From Sphaerotilus hippei (GTDB lineage Bacteria; Pseudomonadota; Gammaproteobacteria; Burkholderiales; Burkholderiaceae_C): 64,000 bases of DNA. The DNA lies in NCBI RefSeq assembly GCF_003201595.1, contig NZ_QJJS01000013.1:53489-117488 (forward strand), in the 5' to 3' direction. Of the stretch, positions 18,243 to 31,279 are shown one piece after another. Every line of letters starts with the position of its first letter. The first letter of the stretch is position 1. The notes below the pieces were generated by a model. That model ran no database searches, was not told where the DNA came from, and worked only from the letters and a program-made list of their open reading frames with translations. The position numbers and the translations under genes are program-made.

Positions 18243-19462
18243 CGATCCAACATCCTTTCGGACCCTGGCAGCCTGCGCGCCGGGCCGAGCGCATGAACCC
18301 TTCGGTGATCCGCGAGATCCTGAAGGTCACCGAGCGGCCGGGCATCCTGTCCATGGCAGGTGGCCTGCCGTCGCCGGACACCTTCCCGATCGAGGCGATG
18401 CGCGAGGCGACGGCCCGGGTGCTGGCCGATTCGCCGCGCGAGGCGCTGCAGTACGCCGCCAGCGAGGGCTACGGGCCGCTGCGCGAGTGGGTCGCCGCCC
18501 ACCTGGCGCAGCAGGGGCTGAGCGTCGAGGCCGATCAGGTGCTGATCACCACCGGCTCTCAGCAGGGCCTGGACCTCATCGGCAAGGTGATGGTCGACCC
18601 GGGTGCGCCGGTGGCCGTGGAGATGCCGACCTACCTCGGGGCCCTGCAGGCGTTCAGCCCGTTCGAGCCGCAGTTCGTCGGCGTGGCCGGTGACCACGAG
18701 GGGCCGCTGCCCGAAGCCGTGCGGGCGCTGTCGCACGATGCGCCGGGTTGCCGCTTCTTCTACGTGCTGCCCAATTTCCAGAACCCGACCGGGCGCCTGA
18801 TCAGCGCCGGGCGCCGCCAGGCGCTGATCGAGGCGGCTCAGGCCGCCCGCCTGCCGCTGGTCGAGGACAACCCCTACGGCGACCTCTGGTACGACGAGCC
18901 GCCGCCCGCGCCGCTGAGCTCGCTCTGGCCCGAAGGCTCTATCTACCTGGGTTCGTTCTCCAAGATCCTCGCCCCCGGCCTGCGGCTGGGTTACCTCGTC
19001 GCGCCCCGTCCGCTGCACCCCAAGCTGCTGCAGGCCAAGCAGGCGGCCGACCTGCACACGCCCAGCTTCAACCAGCGGGTGGTTCACGAGGTGATCCACC
19101 GCGGCTTCCTCGATCAGCACATCCCGACGATCCGGGCGCGCTACCGGCTGCAGCGTGACGCGATGGCCACGGCCCTGCGCCACCATCTGCCCGAAGGCTG
19201 CGAGTGGCAGGCGCCCAGCGGCGGCATGTTCTTCTGGGTCCGGCTGCCCGAGGGCTGCGATGCCGTGAGCCTGCTGGACCGGGCGGTCGCCGCCGGTGTC
19301 GCCTATGTGCCGGGGGCGGCCTTCTATCCGCGCCAGGCCGATGCCCGCACGGTGCGCCTGTCCTTCGTGACCCTGTCGCCCTCGGAGATCGACGACGGGG
19401 TCGGCATCTTCGCCCGGGTCGTGCGCGAGCAGCTGCAGCGGCAGGCCGAGCACGCGCCATGA
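18239..19462 (+). CDS. PLP-dependent class I aminotransferase (2-aminoadipate-type)
   Basis: 407 residues from the ATG at 18239, preceded by AGAGGAG at 18224-18230; translation is coupled to the exporter by ATGA overlap. Features are MAGGLPSPDTFP near the start, LQYAASEGYGPLREW, VLPNFQNPTGRL, VEDNPYGDLWYD and the PLP lysine in GSFSKILAPGLRLGY. This matches the LysN/kynurenine-aminotransferase-like group with broad amino acid specificity. It has no DNA-binding domain, unlike the neighbouring MocR-type protein with the same fold. It probably transaminates the compound sensed or exported here. Confidence 0.93.
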   Translation: MTIQHPFGPWQPARRAERMNPSVIREILKVTERPGILSMAGGLPSPDTFPIEAMREATARVLADSPREALQYAASEGYGPLREWVAAHLAQQGLSVEADQVLITTGSQQGLDLIGKVMVDPGAPVAVEMPTYLGALQAFSPFEPQFVGVAGDHEGPLPEAVRALSHDAPGCRFFYVLPNFQNPTGRLISAGRRQALIEAAQAARLPLVEDNPYGDLWYDEPPPAPLSSLWPEGSIYLGSFSKILAPGLRLGYLVAPRPLHPKLLQAKQAADLHTPSFNQRVVHEVIHRGFLDQHIPTIRARYRLQRDAMATALRHHLPEGCEWQAPSGGMFFWVRLPEGCDAVSLLDRAVAAGVAYVPGAAFYPRQADARTVRLSFVTLSPSEIDDGVGIFARVVREQLQRQAEHAP

Positions 19463-20313
19463 GTTCGCCTCGCCCGCGTCCCTTCGTGCAGGTCGATGTC
19501 TTCACCGACACCACGCTGCGTGGCAATCCGCTGGCCGTGGTCGTCGATGGCAGCGGCCTCGACGAGGCGTGCATGCAGGCCTTCGCGCGCTGGACCAACC
19601 TGTCGGAAACCACCTTCCTGCTGCCGCCCACGGGGGTGCAGGCCGACTACCGCGTGCGCATCTTCACCCCGGGTGGCGAGCTGCCGTTTGCCGGCCATCC
19701 GACGCTGGGCAGCTGCCAGGCGTGGCTGGCGCACGGCGGGGTGCCGCAGCAGGCCGACGAGGTGGTGCAGGAGTGTGGTGTCGGGCTGGTGCGCATCCGT
19801 CGGGATCCCCTGCGGCCCGCGCGGCTCGCCTTCGCCGCTCCGGCGCTGCGCCGCAGCGGGCCGGCCGATGCCGCGGTGCGTGAGCAGGTCTGTCGTGCGC
19901 TGCGCCTGGCGCCGGACGAGGTGCTGCGCGTCCAGTGGGTGGACAACGGGCCGGGCTGGGTCGCCGCCTGGCTGAAGGATGCCGCCACGGTCCGGGCCCT
20001 GCGGCCGGACTGGGTCGCGATGAGCGGTCTGAATGTCGGCGTGGCCGGTCGCTGGCCGGCCGGCGCGGCCGTCGACCTCGAGGTGCGTGCCTTCGTGCCC
20101 GGTCTGGGGGTTCCGGAAGACCCGGTCACCGGCAGCCTGAATGCCGGACTGGCACTGTGGCTGATCGACGAGGGGCTGATGCCCGAGCGCTACGTGGCCG
20201 GGCAGGGTCATGCCCTGGGTCGCGACGGGCGCGTGCAGGTGCAGCGCATCGATGGGGTGACCTGGATCGGTGGTGACGTGGCGCCTTGCATCGGTGGTCA
20301 GGTCCTGCTCTGA
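19459..20313 (+). CDS. PhzF family isomerase-like protein
   Basis: 284 residues, starting by ATGA overlap with the aminotransferase stop. The family marks are VDVFTDTTLRGNPLAVV at the start, the acid catalyst Glu in NLSETTFLL, the Gly-rich GGELPFAGHPTLGS, and PEDPVTGSLNAGLA in the second half. PhzF enzymes isomerise dihydro-hydroxyanthranilate in phenazine synthesis. Most family members outside phenazine clusters have unknown substrates, and no other phenazine genes are present here. Third gene of the MocR-controlled set. Confidence 0.92.
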   Translation: MSSPRPRPFVQVDVFTDTTLRGNPLAVVVDGSGLDEACMQAFARWTNLSETTFLLPPTGVQADYRVRIFTPGGELPFAGHPTLGSCQAWLAHGGVPQQADEVVQECGVGLVRIRRDPLRPARLAFAAPALRRSGPADAAVREQVCRALRLAPDEVLRVQWVDNGPGWVAAWLKDAATVRALRPDWVAMSGLNVGVAGRWPAGAAVDLEVRAFVPGLGVPEDPVTGSLNAGLALWLIDEGLMPERYVAGQGHALGRDGRVQVQRIDGVTWIGGDVAPCIGGQVLL

Positions 20314-20469
20314 CCGTGCGGTGGGATGGTGGCCGTGTGAGGCGTTCGCCGACGGTGTACGCTCACCGCATGTGCGTTGGTGTGAGTGCATGAGCATGAG
20401 CAAGCCTTTGTCCCCTTCCGGGATCCCGGCCCGCTGCGGGCGGCGTGGTGCTTTGAAGGGGCGGTGACG

Positions 20470-20979
20470 ATGGACACCGTGCCCACCAGCCTGGTCGTTC
20501 CGGACACGCCGGTGCTGATCGAGGCGACCCGTGACATCTTCCGGGAGTACGCCGACGGCCTGGGGGTCGATCTGTCCTTCCAGGGCTTCGAGCAGGAGCT
20601 GCTCGAGCTGCCCGGGACCTACCAGTCGCCCGATGGCCTGCTGCTGCTGGCCGTGGTCGATGGCCAGGTGGCCGGGTGTGGTGCCTTCCGTCCGATCTAC
20701 GAGGCCGACTACGCCAATGCCTGCGAGATGAAGCGCCTCTACGTGCGCCGGGCCTTCCGGCGTTTCGGCCTGGGGCGCACGCTGGCTCAGTCGCTGATCG
20801 ACCATGCCCGCGAGCGCGGTTATTCCACCATGCTGCTCGACGCGCTCGACGACATGGAGGCCGCCCGCGAGCTGTACCGCTCGCTGGGCTTCGTCGACAT
20901 CCCTCCCTACTACTACAACCCGGTGCCTGGGGCCCACTACCTGAAGGTGGACCTGCTGCACACGGCCGCCCGCTACTGA
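20470..20979 (+). CDS. GNAT family N-acetyltransferase
   Basis: 169 residues from the ATG at 20470, with AAGGGG about ten bases upstream; a longer frame from 20386 seems untranslated. The acetyl-CoA-binding motif A is RRAFRRFGLGRTLAQSLI (R-x-x-G-x-G) after the strand MKRLYV, and motif B is ARELYRSLGFVDIPPYYYNP. Substrate unknown. It follows the PhzF gene by 156 bp and may have its own promoter (a TACGCT hexamer near 20359). Co-location suggests it acetylates an amino acid or amine handled by the cluster; this is inference. Confidence 0.88.
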   Translation: MDTVPTSLVVPDTPVLIEATRDIFREYADGLGVDLSFQGFEQELLELPGTYQSPDGLLLLAVVDGQVAGCGAFRPIYEADYANACEMKRLYVRRAFRRFGLGRTLAQSLIDHARERGYSTMLLDALDDMEAARELYRSLGFVDIPPYYYNPVPGAHYLKVDLLHTAARY

Positions 20980-21086
20980 GGTGTCCGCGAGGCCGCGCAC
21001 TCGGTGCTTTCCCCCGGGCCCGCGGCTTGGTTACGCCGGGGTACACCGGTAGCATGCGCGATTGATCGAAACATCGAGAGCGCATC

Positions 21087-21989
21087 TTGCACATCCAACC
21101 GATCCGGGCCGTCAGCGAGCCCTGCCTGCTGGGCGAATCGCCCATGTGGCACCCTCAGGAACAGGTGCTGTACTGGTGCGACATCCCGGCCCGCCGCCTG
21201 CATCGCCTCGACCCGGTCACCGGCGAGTCCGGCCGCTGGGAGTTCGCCGTCGAGCCGGCCTGCTGCGCTCCGGCGCTGGGTGGAGGGCTGGTGCTGGGCA
21301 TGCGCGACGGCCTGTGGTGGTTCGACCCGGTCACCTCGAAGCGCAGCCGGCTGGCCAGGGCGCCCTATGACCCGGCCACCGAGCGGTTCAACGACGGCAA
21401 GTGTGATCCGCAGGGGCGCATGTGGGTGGGCACCATCTACGAGCCGCGCGACCCGCCCCGGGCGGCGCTCTACCGCTGGTCGCGCGAGCGCGGGCTCGAC
21501 CGCATGGCCGGCGACATCACCGTCTCCAATGGCCTGGCCTGGAGCCCCGATGGCGCGACGCTCTACTGGTCCGACACCAAGGCGCACGAGATCAGTGCGC
21601 TCGACTTCCAGTCCCAGGACGGCAGCCTGTCGCGCCGTCGGATGTTTGCCTCGTTCCCGAAGCGCGACGCGGCGCTGCCGCTGGAGGCCTACGGCGGCCG
21701 GCCCGATGGCGCGGCCGTCGATGTCGAGGGCTGCTACTGGGTGGCGATGTTCGAGGGCCAGCGGGTGCTGCGGCTGTCGCCGCAGGGCGAGGTGCTGCTG
21801 GAGGTGCCCCTGCCGGTGCGCTGTCCGACCATGCCCTGTTTTGGTGGCCCGGACCTGCGCACGCTCTACATCACCACCGCCCGCGACAAGCGCCCCGAGG
21901 CCGAGTTGATGGAGCAGCCGCTGGCGGGCTGCGTGCTGGCACTGCAGGTGGAGGTGGCCGGATTGCCAAGCAACTTCGTGCACACCTGA
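21087..21989 (+). CDS. SMP-30/gluconolactonase family protein
   Basis: 300 residues from a TTG at 21087, preceded by GAGAG; no upstream ATG is in frame. The six-bladed propeller family is shown by the N-terminal CLLGESPMWHPQEQVLYWCD with the metal-binding Glu, RFNDGKCDPQGRMWVGT, NGLAWSPDG, and YWSDTKAHEISAL. These Ca2+/Zn2+ lactonases open sugar lactones such as gluconolactone or arabinonolactone. No sugar catabolic neighbours are visible, so the substrate is undetermined. It ends about 150 bp before atpI. Confidence 0.9.
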   Translation: MHIQPIRAVSEPCLLGESPMWHPQEQVLYWCDIPARRLHRLDPVTGESGRWEFAVEPACCAPALGGGLVLGMRDGLWWFDPVTSKRSRLARAPYDPATERFNDGKCDPQGRMWVGTIYEPRDPPRAALYRWSRERGLDRMAGDITVSNGLAWSPDGATLYWSDTKAHEISALDFQSQDGSLSRRRMFASFPKRDAALPLEAYGGRPDGAAVDVEGCYWVAMFEGQRVLRLSPQGEVLLEVPLPVRCPTMPCFGGPDLRTLYITTARDKRPEAELMEQPLAGCVLALQVEVAGLPSNFVHT

Positions 21990-22099
21990 AAACCCAGGGT
22001 TAACCCGGGTGTTGCTTCGGATGCACGTTGCAGGTGCGTCGGCACCAGATCCAAGGGTTTCGCACCACAAGGACTTCCAGAAGCGTGGGGGTTTCCACG

Positions 22100-22105
22100 T
22101 ATAAT
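22100..22105 (+). promoter_or_regulatory. -10 element of the atp operon promoter
   Basis: A perfect TATAAT 37 bp before the atpI ATG, in the gap after the lactonase gene. No good -35 lies at 16-18 bp (the nearest TTCCAG is 19 bp away), so activation may need a factor or a weak -35 is used. Predicted start near 22112. Confidence 0.55.
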
Positions 22106-22142
22106 TCGATGGTTTTGCCGAAACCTGCCTGTAACCCCTGTG

Positions 22143-22658
22143 ATGTCGAACACGAATGGACTGACCCGCCGCACGGTCGCGGTCGCTCCGGTGGCGACTG
22201 ATGTTGAAGAGGGTGAGGGCGTCGAGGAGGAATTCAAGCCCCTGACCGCCGAGCAGGCGGCCGCGCTGAGATCCAGCCTGGCCGTACTGTCTCCGTGGAA
22301 GGTGGTCGCTGCCCAGGCAGTGGTCGGGCTGGTGATGGTGGCCCTGGTGGGGCTGCTCTACCAGCGTCCGGGGGCGATGGGGTCTGCGCTGTATGGCGCG
22401 ATCACGGTGGTGCTGCCGTCGGCCTTGCTGGCTCGCGGCATGAGCCCCTCCCGGGTGATGGTTCCTGGTGCACTGGCCTTCGGGTTCATGCTCTGGGAGC
22501 TGGTGAAGCTGGGGGTGTCGGTGGCCATGCTGGCCGCGGCGTCCCTGGTGGTGCCTGACCTGAGCTGGCCGGTTCTGCTGGTCACGATGGTCGTTTGCAT
22601 GAAGATGAATTGGCTGGCCCTGCTTTGGCGGGGTCGGGTGTCAACACCGCGGTCCTGA
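22143..22658 (+). CDS. atpI: ATP synthase accessory subunit I
   Basis: 171 residues from the ATG at 22143; a GTG three bases upstream is also in frame. After a charged N-terminus (DVEEGEGVEEEF) there are four hydrophobic helices (for example VVAAQAVVGLVMVALVGLLY). It is the first gene of an atpI-B-E-F-H-A-G-D-C operon, and this position with four membrane segments defines AtpI. AtpI helps assemble the c-ring and is poorly conserved in sequence, so the call rests largely on position. Confidence 0.85.
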   Translation: MSNTNGLTRRTVAVAPVATDVEEGEGVEEEFKPLTAEQAAALRSSLAVLSPWKVVAAQAVVGLVMVALVGLLYQRPGAMGSALYGAITVVLPSALLARGMSPSRVMVPGALAFGFMLWELVKLGVSVAMLAAASLVVPDLSWPVLLVTMVVCMKMNWLALLWRGRVSTPRS

Positions 22659-22679
22659 CCGACCGAACGAGAAAACACG

Positions 22680-23904
<1,225 letters not shown>

Positions 23905-23954
23905 TCGGTCTTTCTCGTCGTTCTTTATTTCCCTAAACGAGAAAGGTCGAAGCC

Positions 23955-24425
23955 GTGAATCTGAACGCAACACTGTTGGCTCAGATCGTCGTCTTCGCGA
24001 TCCTGTGGTGGTTCACGATGAAATTCGTGTGGCCGCCGATCACGAAGGCGCTCGACGAGCGCGCCCTGAAGGTCGCTGACGGCCTGGCTGCCGCTGACAA
24101 GGCCAAGCTGGAGCTGGCATCTGCCAACAAGCGCGTCGAGGAACAGCTCGTCCAATCGCGCAACGAGACAGCTCGTCTGCTCGCTGATGCCGACAAGCGC
24201 GCCCAGGCCATCGTCGAAGAGGCCAAGAAGCGCGCTGAGGAAGAGGGCGCCAAGATCGTCGCGGCCGCCAAGGCCGAAGTCGATCAGCTGGCGGTCCAGG
24301 CTCGCGAGACCCTGCGTGAGCAGGTCGCCGTGCTGGCCGTCAAGGGTGCCGAACAAATCCTCAAGCGCGAAGTCAACGTCGGCGTCCACGCCGATCTGCT
24401 GACTCGCCTGAAGATGGAGCTGTGA
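23955..24425 (+). CDS. atpF: ATP synthase Fo subunit b
   Basis: 156 residues from a GTG at 23955 preceded by GAGAAAGG. One N-terminal membrane helix ([20 protein letters not shown]) is followed by a long charged helix rich in Ala, Glu and Lys, the peripheral stalk. Typical length of 156 as in E. coli. Confidence 0.97.
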   Translation: MNLNATLLAQIVVFAILWWFTMKFVWPPITKALDERALKVADGLAAADKAKLELASANKRVEEQLVQSRNETARLLADADKRAQAIVEEAKKRAEEEGAKIVAAAKAEVDQLAVQARETLREQVAVLAVKGAEQILKREVNVGVHADLLTRLKMEL

Positions 24426-24427
24426 CC

Positions 24428-24961
24428 ATGGCCGAGCTCGCAACCATCGCGCGGCCTTATGCCGAAGCGCTCTACCAGGTGGCCCGTCAGCATGACGTGG
24501 CTTCCTGGGGGCAGCAGATCGAGGCCCTGGCCCAGGTGGCCGTCAACGCCGAGATGCGCCAGTTCGCCGACAACCCCAAGGTGTCGGCCGAACAGGTGTA
24601 CGAGGTCGTGACGGCTTCCGCCCGCCTGCCGCTGGATGCTGGTGTCCAGAACTTCGTGCGTGCAGTGATCGACAACGGTCGACTCTCTGCACTGCCCGAA
24701 GTCGCGGCCCAGTTCCATCAGCTCGTCAATGCCTCCGCCGGTGTTGCCGATGCGGAAGTGTTCAGCGCTTACCCGATCGACGACGCCCAGTTGTCCGAAG
24801 TGGTCGCCACGCTCGAGAAGCGTTTCGGCCGCAAGCTGACAGCCAGCGTCACGATCGAGCCTGAGCTGATCGGTGGCATCCGCGTGGTGGTGGGCGATGA
24901 GGTGCTCGACACCTCGATCCGAGCTCGCCTCGACCGTATGAAGGTGGCGCTGAGCGCGTGA
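24428..24961 (+). CDS. atpH: ATP synthase F1 subunit delta
   Basis: 177 residues from the ATG at 24428, two bases after the atpF stop; a GTG at 24422 is in frame but less likely. It starts [17 protein letters not shown] and ends with the conserved [20 protein letters not shown]. It links F1 to the b subunits at the top of the peripheral stalk. Confidence 0.97.
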   Translation: MAELATIARPYAEALYQVARQHDVASWGQQIEALAQVAVNAEMRQFADNPKVSAEQVYEVVTASARLPLDAGVQNFVRAVIDNGRLSALPEVAAQFHQLVNASAGVADAEVFSAYPIDDAQLSEVVATLEKRFGRKLTASVTIEPELIGGIRVVVGDEVLDTSIRARLDRMKVALSA

Positions 24962-25047
24962 GGCGCGCGACGACACGCATCGAATCACCCCTGCGTCAAT
25001 CGTCCGCCCTCTGCAAAGAGGTCGCTTGACCAGACTGGGAGCAAGCA

Positions 25048-26586
<1,539 letters not shown>

Positions 26587-26601
26587 GCCGGGAGCATCGT
26601 C

Positions 26602-27483
26602 ATGGCGGCAGGCAAGGAAATACGCGGCAAGATCAAATCGGTGGAGAACACCAAGAAGATCACCAAGGCCATGGAAATGGTGGCCGCGTCCAAGATGCGC
26701 AAGGCGCAGGAACGCATGCGCGCGGCTCGTCCGTACGCTGACAAGATCCGCAACATCACGGCCAACCTGTCGCGGGCGACCCCTGAGTATCACCATCCGT
26801 TTGTGGTCAAGAACAGCGGCACGGGTTCGGTGGGCATGATCATCGTCACGACCGACAAGGGTCTGTGCGGTGGCATGAACACCAACGTGCTGCGTCAGGT
26901 GACCACCAAGCTGCGTGAACTCGAGGGCACCGGCACCAAGGTGCAGGCGGTCGCGATCGGCAACAAGGGCTACACCTTCCTGAACCGGGTCGGCGTCAAG
27001 GTGGTGGCTCACGCCACCCAGCTTGGCGACACCCCGCACCTCGAGAAGCTGATCGGCCCGGCCAAGGTGCTGCTCGACCAGTACGCCCAAGGCAAGCTGG
27101 ACGCTGTCTACCTGTGCTTCACCCGCTTCCTCAACACGATGAAGCAGGAACCGCAGGTGGAACAGCTGCTGCCCCTCACGGCGCAGCGGCTGGAACAGTC
27201 GCAGAGCGAGCAGCAGTCCCACAGCTGGGACTACCTCTACGAACCGGATGCGAAGTCGGTCATCGATGACCTGATGGTGCGTTACGCCGAAGCGCTGATC
27301 TACCAGGCGGTGGCCGAGAACATGGCCTCCGAGCAGTCGGCACGGATGGTGGCCATGAAGGCAGCAACCGACAACGCGGGCACCCTGATCAACGATCTGA
27401 AGCTGGTCTACAACAAGACCCGCCAGGCCGCGATCACCAAGGAACTGTCCGAGATCGTCAGTGGTGCGGCGGCGGTGGGCTGA
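26602..27483 (+). CDS. atpG: ATP synthase F1 subunit gamma
   Basis: 293 residues. Conserved ends: [20 protein letters not shown] at the start and [20 protein letters not shown] at the finish, the two helices of the rotating central shaft. The loop [10 protein letters not shown] is also typical. It starts 15 bp after atpA. Confidence 0.98.
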   Translation: MAAGKEIRGKIKSVENTKKITKAMEMVAASKMRKAQERMRAARPYADKIRNITANLSRATPEYHHPFVVKNSGTGSVGMIIVTTDKGLCGGMNTNVLRQVTTKLRELEGTGTKVQAVAIGNKGYTFLNRVGVKVVAHATQLGDTPHLEKLIGPAKVLLDQYAQGKLDAVYLCFTRFLNTMKQEPQVEQLLPLTAQRLEQSQSEQQSHSWDYLYEPDAKSVIDDLMVRYAEALIYQAVAENMASEQSARMVAMKAATDNAGTLINDLKLVYNKTRQAAITKELSEIVSGAAAVG

Positions 27484-28944
<1,461 letters not shown>

Positions 28945-29073
28945 GCGGCGCATGCGACGCCCGGGCGTCGTTGCCGTGCGACAGCGGACGCGAGTCCGCT
29001 CGCGCGCGGTGCCAGGCCCGGACGCCGTCTGCTTGCTTCCTGCAACTTCTTTACACGCTCATCGAGGACCGTT

Positions 29074-29490
29074 ATGGCCACCATTCATGTTGACGTCGTT
29101 TCGGCCGAGCAGTCGATCTTCTCGGGCGAGGCCAAGTTCGTCGCGCTGCCGGGTGAAAACGGCGAGCTGGGCATCCTGCCCCGCCACACGCCGCTGATCA
29201 CCCGCATCAAGCCGGGCGCGGTCCGCATCGAGCGGGCCGACAACGGTGAAGAAGAGTTCGTGTTCGTCGCCGGTGGCATCCTGGAGGTCCAGCCTCACAA
29301 GGTGACCGTGCTGGCCGACACCGCCATCCGCGGTCACGACCTCGACGAAGCCAAGGCCACCGAGGCCCGTCGTCTGGCTGAAGAAGCCATGAAGAACGCC
29401 CACAGCGAGATCGACCTGGCACGTGCCCAGGGCGAGTTCGCTGCGATGGCGGCCCAGCTCGCGGCCATCCGCAAGTTCCGCCGCAAATGA
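29074..29490 (+). CDS. atpC: ATP synthase F1 subunit epsilon
   Basis: 138 residues: an N-terminal beta-sandwich ([20 protein letters not shown]) and a C-terminal two-helix region from about residue 88 that can inhibit ATP hydrolysis. Last gene of the operon, 129 bp after atpD, followed by a terminator at 29529. Confidence 0.97.
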   Translation: MATIHVDVVSAEQSIFSGEAKFVALPGENGELGILPRHTPLITRIKPGAVRIERADNGEEEFVFVAGGILEVQPHKVTVLADTAIRGHDLDEAKATEARRLAEEAMKNAHSEIDLARAQGEFAAMAAQLAAIRKFRRK

Positions 29491-29528
29491 TCGGTGCGGC
29501 CGGCCCACGAGGCTGGTGCGCACGCTCA

Positions 29529-29565
29529 ACGCCCGCCACGGCCACCCGCTGTGCGGGCGTTTTTT
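29529..29565 (+). terminator. Rho-independent terminator of the atp operon
   Basis: ACGCCCGC and GCGGGCGT pair across a 16-base loop (29529-29536 with 29553-29560) and run into six T. Located 38 bp after the atpC stop. Confidence 0.85.
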
Positions 29566-29642
29566 CATGGCGCGAGCACTTGCGCGCCGGCGAGCCGCAG
29601 CCGTCTTGACCTGCCTGAAGGCCGTCCTTCACCCCCTCTGCC

Positions 29643-29648
29643 TACAAT
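29643..29648 (+). promoter_or_regulatory. -10 element directly before hemE (possible leaderless start)
   Basis: TACAAT ends six bases before the hemE ATG at 29655, so transcription would begin at or next to the start codon. No Shine-Dalgarno sequence is visible between the hexamer and the ATG, and no good -35 is seen at 16-18 bp. Confidence 0.45.
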
Positions 29649-29654
29649 CCGCTC

Positions 29655-30725
29655 ATGTTTGCGCCTCTCCAGAACGACACCTTCCTGCGCGCCCTGAGGC
29701 GCCAGCCGACCGACTACACCCCGCTGTGGCTGATGCGGCAGGCCGGGCGCTACCTGCCCGAGTACTGCGCCACCCGCGCGAAGGCCGGCAGCTTCATGGG
29801 CCTGGCGACCAACGTGGATTACGCCACCGAGGTCACGCTGCAGCCGCTGGAGCGCTTTCCGCTCGACGCGGCCATCCTGTTCTCCGACATCCTGACGGTG
29901 CCTGACGCGATGGGCCTCGGCCTGAGCTTCGCCGCCGGTGAGGGGCCGAAGTTCGCCCGGGTCGTGCGTGACGAGGCGGCCGTCGCGGCCCTCGAGGTGC
30001 CCGACATGGAGCGCCTGCGCTACGTGTTCGACGCGGTCACGTCGATCCGCAAGGCCCTGGCGGGCCGCGTGCCGCTGATCGGCTTCTCCGGCTCGCCGTG
30101 GACGCTGGCCTGCTACATGGTCGAGGGCGGCGGCAGCGACGACTACCGCCACGTCAAGTCCCTGATGTACAGCCGCCCGGACCTGATGCACCGCCTGCTG
30201 GCCGTGACGGCCGACGCGGTGGCGCTCTACCTCAACGAGCAGATGCGCGCCGGTGCGCAGGCCGTGATGGTCTTCGACAGCTGGGGGGGCGTGCTGGCCG
30301 ACGGGGCCTTCCAGGAGTTCAGCCTGGCCTACACCCGCCGGGTGCTGGACCAGCTGCACCGTGGCGTCGACGGCGTGGACGTGCCCCGCATCGTGTTCAC
30401 CAAGGGCGGCGGCCTGTGGCTCGACCAGATCGCCGGCCTGGAGACCGATGCGGTGGGCATCGACTGGACGGTCGACATCGGCCAGGCCCGCGAGCGGGTG
30501 GGCCACCGGGTCGCGCTGCAGGGCAACCTGGATCCCAATGTGCTGTTCGCGCCGCCCGCGGTCATCGAGCAGCAGGCCTGCCGCATCCTCGACCGTTTTG
30601 GCGCCCATCCGGGCCATGTGTTCAACCTGGGCCACGGCATCAGCCAGTACACGCCGCCCGAGTCGGTGGCGGTGCTGGTCGAGGCCGTGCACCGGCATTC
30701 GCGGCGGATCCGCGCGAAGGCCTGA
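29655..30725 (+). CDS. hemE: Uroporphyrinogen decarboxylase
   Basis: 356 residues. Near the N-terminus the substrate-binding signature [16 protein letters not shown] carries the essential Arg residues. [19 protein letters not shown] carries the catalytic Asp, and [19 protein letters not shown] is the second signature. It converts uroporphyrinogen III to coproporphyrinogen III in haem synthesis, cytosolic. Downstream is a long non-coding region before priA. Confidence 0.98.
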   Translation: MFAPLQNDTFLRALRRQPTDYTPLWLMRQAGRYLPEYCATRAKAGSFMGLATNVDYATEVTLQPLERFPLDAAILFSDILTVPDAMGLGLSFAAGEGPKFARVVRDEAAVAALEVPDMERLRYVFDAVTSIRKALAGRVPLIGFSGSPWTLACYMVEGGGSDDYRHVKSLMYSRPDLMHRLLAVTADAVALYLNEQMRAGAQAVMVFDSWGGVLADGAFQEFSLAYTRRVLDQLHRGVDGVDVPRIVFTKGGGLWLDQIAGLETDAVGIDWTVDIGQARERVGHRVALQGNLDPNVLFAPPAVIEQQACRILDRFGAHPGHVFNLGHGISQYTPPESVAVLVEAVHRHSRRIRAKA

Positions 30726-30949
30726 TCCTGTGCACAAGTCGGGCGCCAGGCGCTCGGCCGCCGCCCTTCGCGGCCGAGTTATCCCCTGAAGCGGCTCCGC
30801 GGCCGTGGCGGCGAGCGCGAGGCCCGGGCGGGTACTCCCCGGATTGGAAAATCACGCAAGTCCTTGATTTTCATGGAGTCCGCCGGGTTGCCACGAAAGC
30901 GGGCATCCCAGGTGAAGTGCCTGTCAGGCAACGTTTTTTTGGCGGCTTG

Positions 30950-30989
30950 CCCAGCTTGTTCACACAGTTATCCACAGAAACCGTGGATA
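30950..30989 (+). repeat. 40-bp element, copy 1 (contains a perfect DnaA box)
   Basis: First copy of an imperfect direct repeat running from CCCAGCTTG to CCGTGGATA. It includes TTATCCACA and an inverted pair TATCCAC-N7-GTGGATA. It matches copy 2 (31232-31271) at 34 of 40 positions. Confidence 0.75.
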
Positions 30990-31231
30990 CGCTGACAAAT
31001 TCATTACGGATCAATGACTTGGCGTTTGAAGCTCGAACCGGCCTGAGCGGATGCTGCCAAGTTATCCCCACCTGCGGCGACCCTCGAATCGTCGGGCTCG
31101 AATGACTTGTGCACAAGCCTGGGGACAGCTTGTTCGTGCTAAGTCGTTGATTTACAAGCGGATCAATCGGTGCTGAGAAACAAGGCAATCCAGGAAAAGT
31201 CGCCGGATGACAAGCACTTCGCGCGCTCCTG

Positions 31232-31271
31232 CCCAGCTTGCCCACAAAGTTGTCCACAGAGGCCGTGGATA
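31232..31271 (+). repeat. 40-bp element, copy 2 (abuts the priA start)
   Basis: Second copy, 282 bp downstream of copy 1 and ending eight bases before the chosen priA ATG. The DnaA-like nonamer is TTGTCCACA, and the GTGGATA arm is kept. If priA starts at the alternative GTG (31265), the repeat overlaps the coding start. Confidence 0.75.
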
Positions 31272-31279
31272 TCCCCGTG

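Larger units (their letters stand above)
30726..31279. other. hemE-priA intergenic region with DnaA-box-like motifs
   Basis: About 554 bp without a convincing gene and visibly poorer in GC than its flanks. It begins with a GC hairpin (CTCGGCCG/CGGCCGAG, 30753-30778), a possible hemE terminator, and has a weak stem followed by seven T at 30918-30940. Nonamers close to the DnaA box TTATNCACA are: TTATCCACA 30968-30976 (perfect), TTGTTCACA 30956-30964, TTATCCCCA 31072-31080, TTGTGCACA 31107-31115, TTGTCCACA 31250-31258, TTGCCCACA 31238-31246, and TGTGCACAA 30729-30737 (reverse strand). Short AT-rich patches lie between them. No promoter for priA is obvious. Confidence 0.6.
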
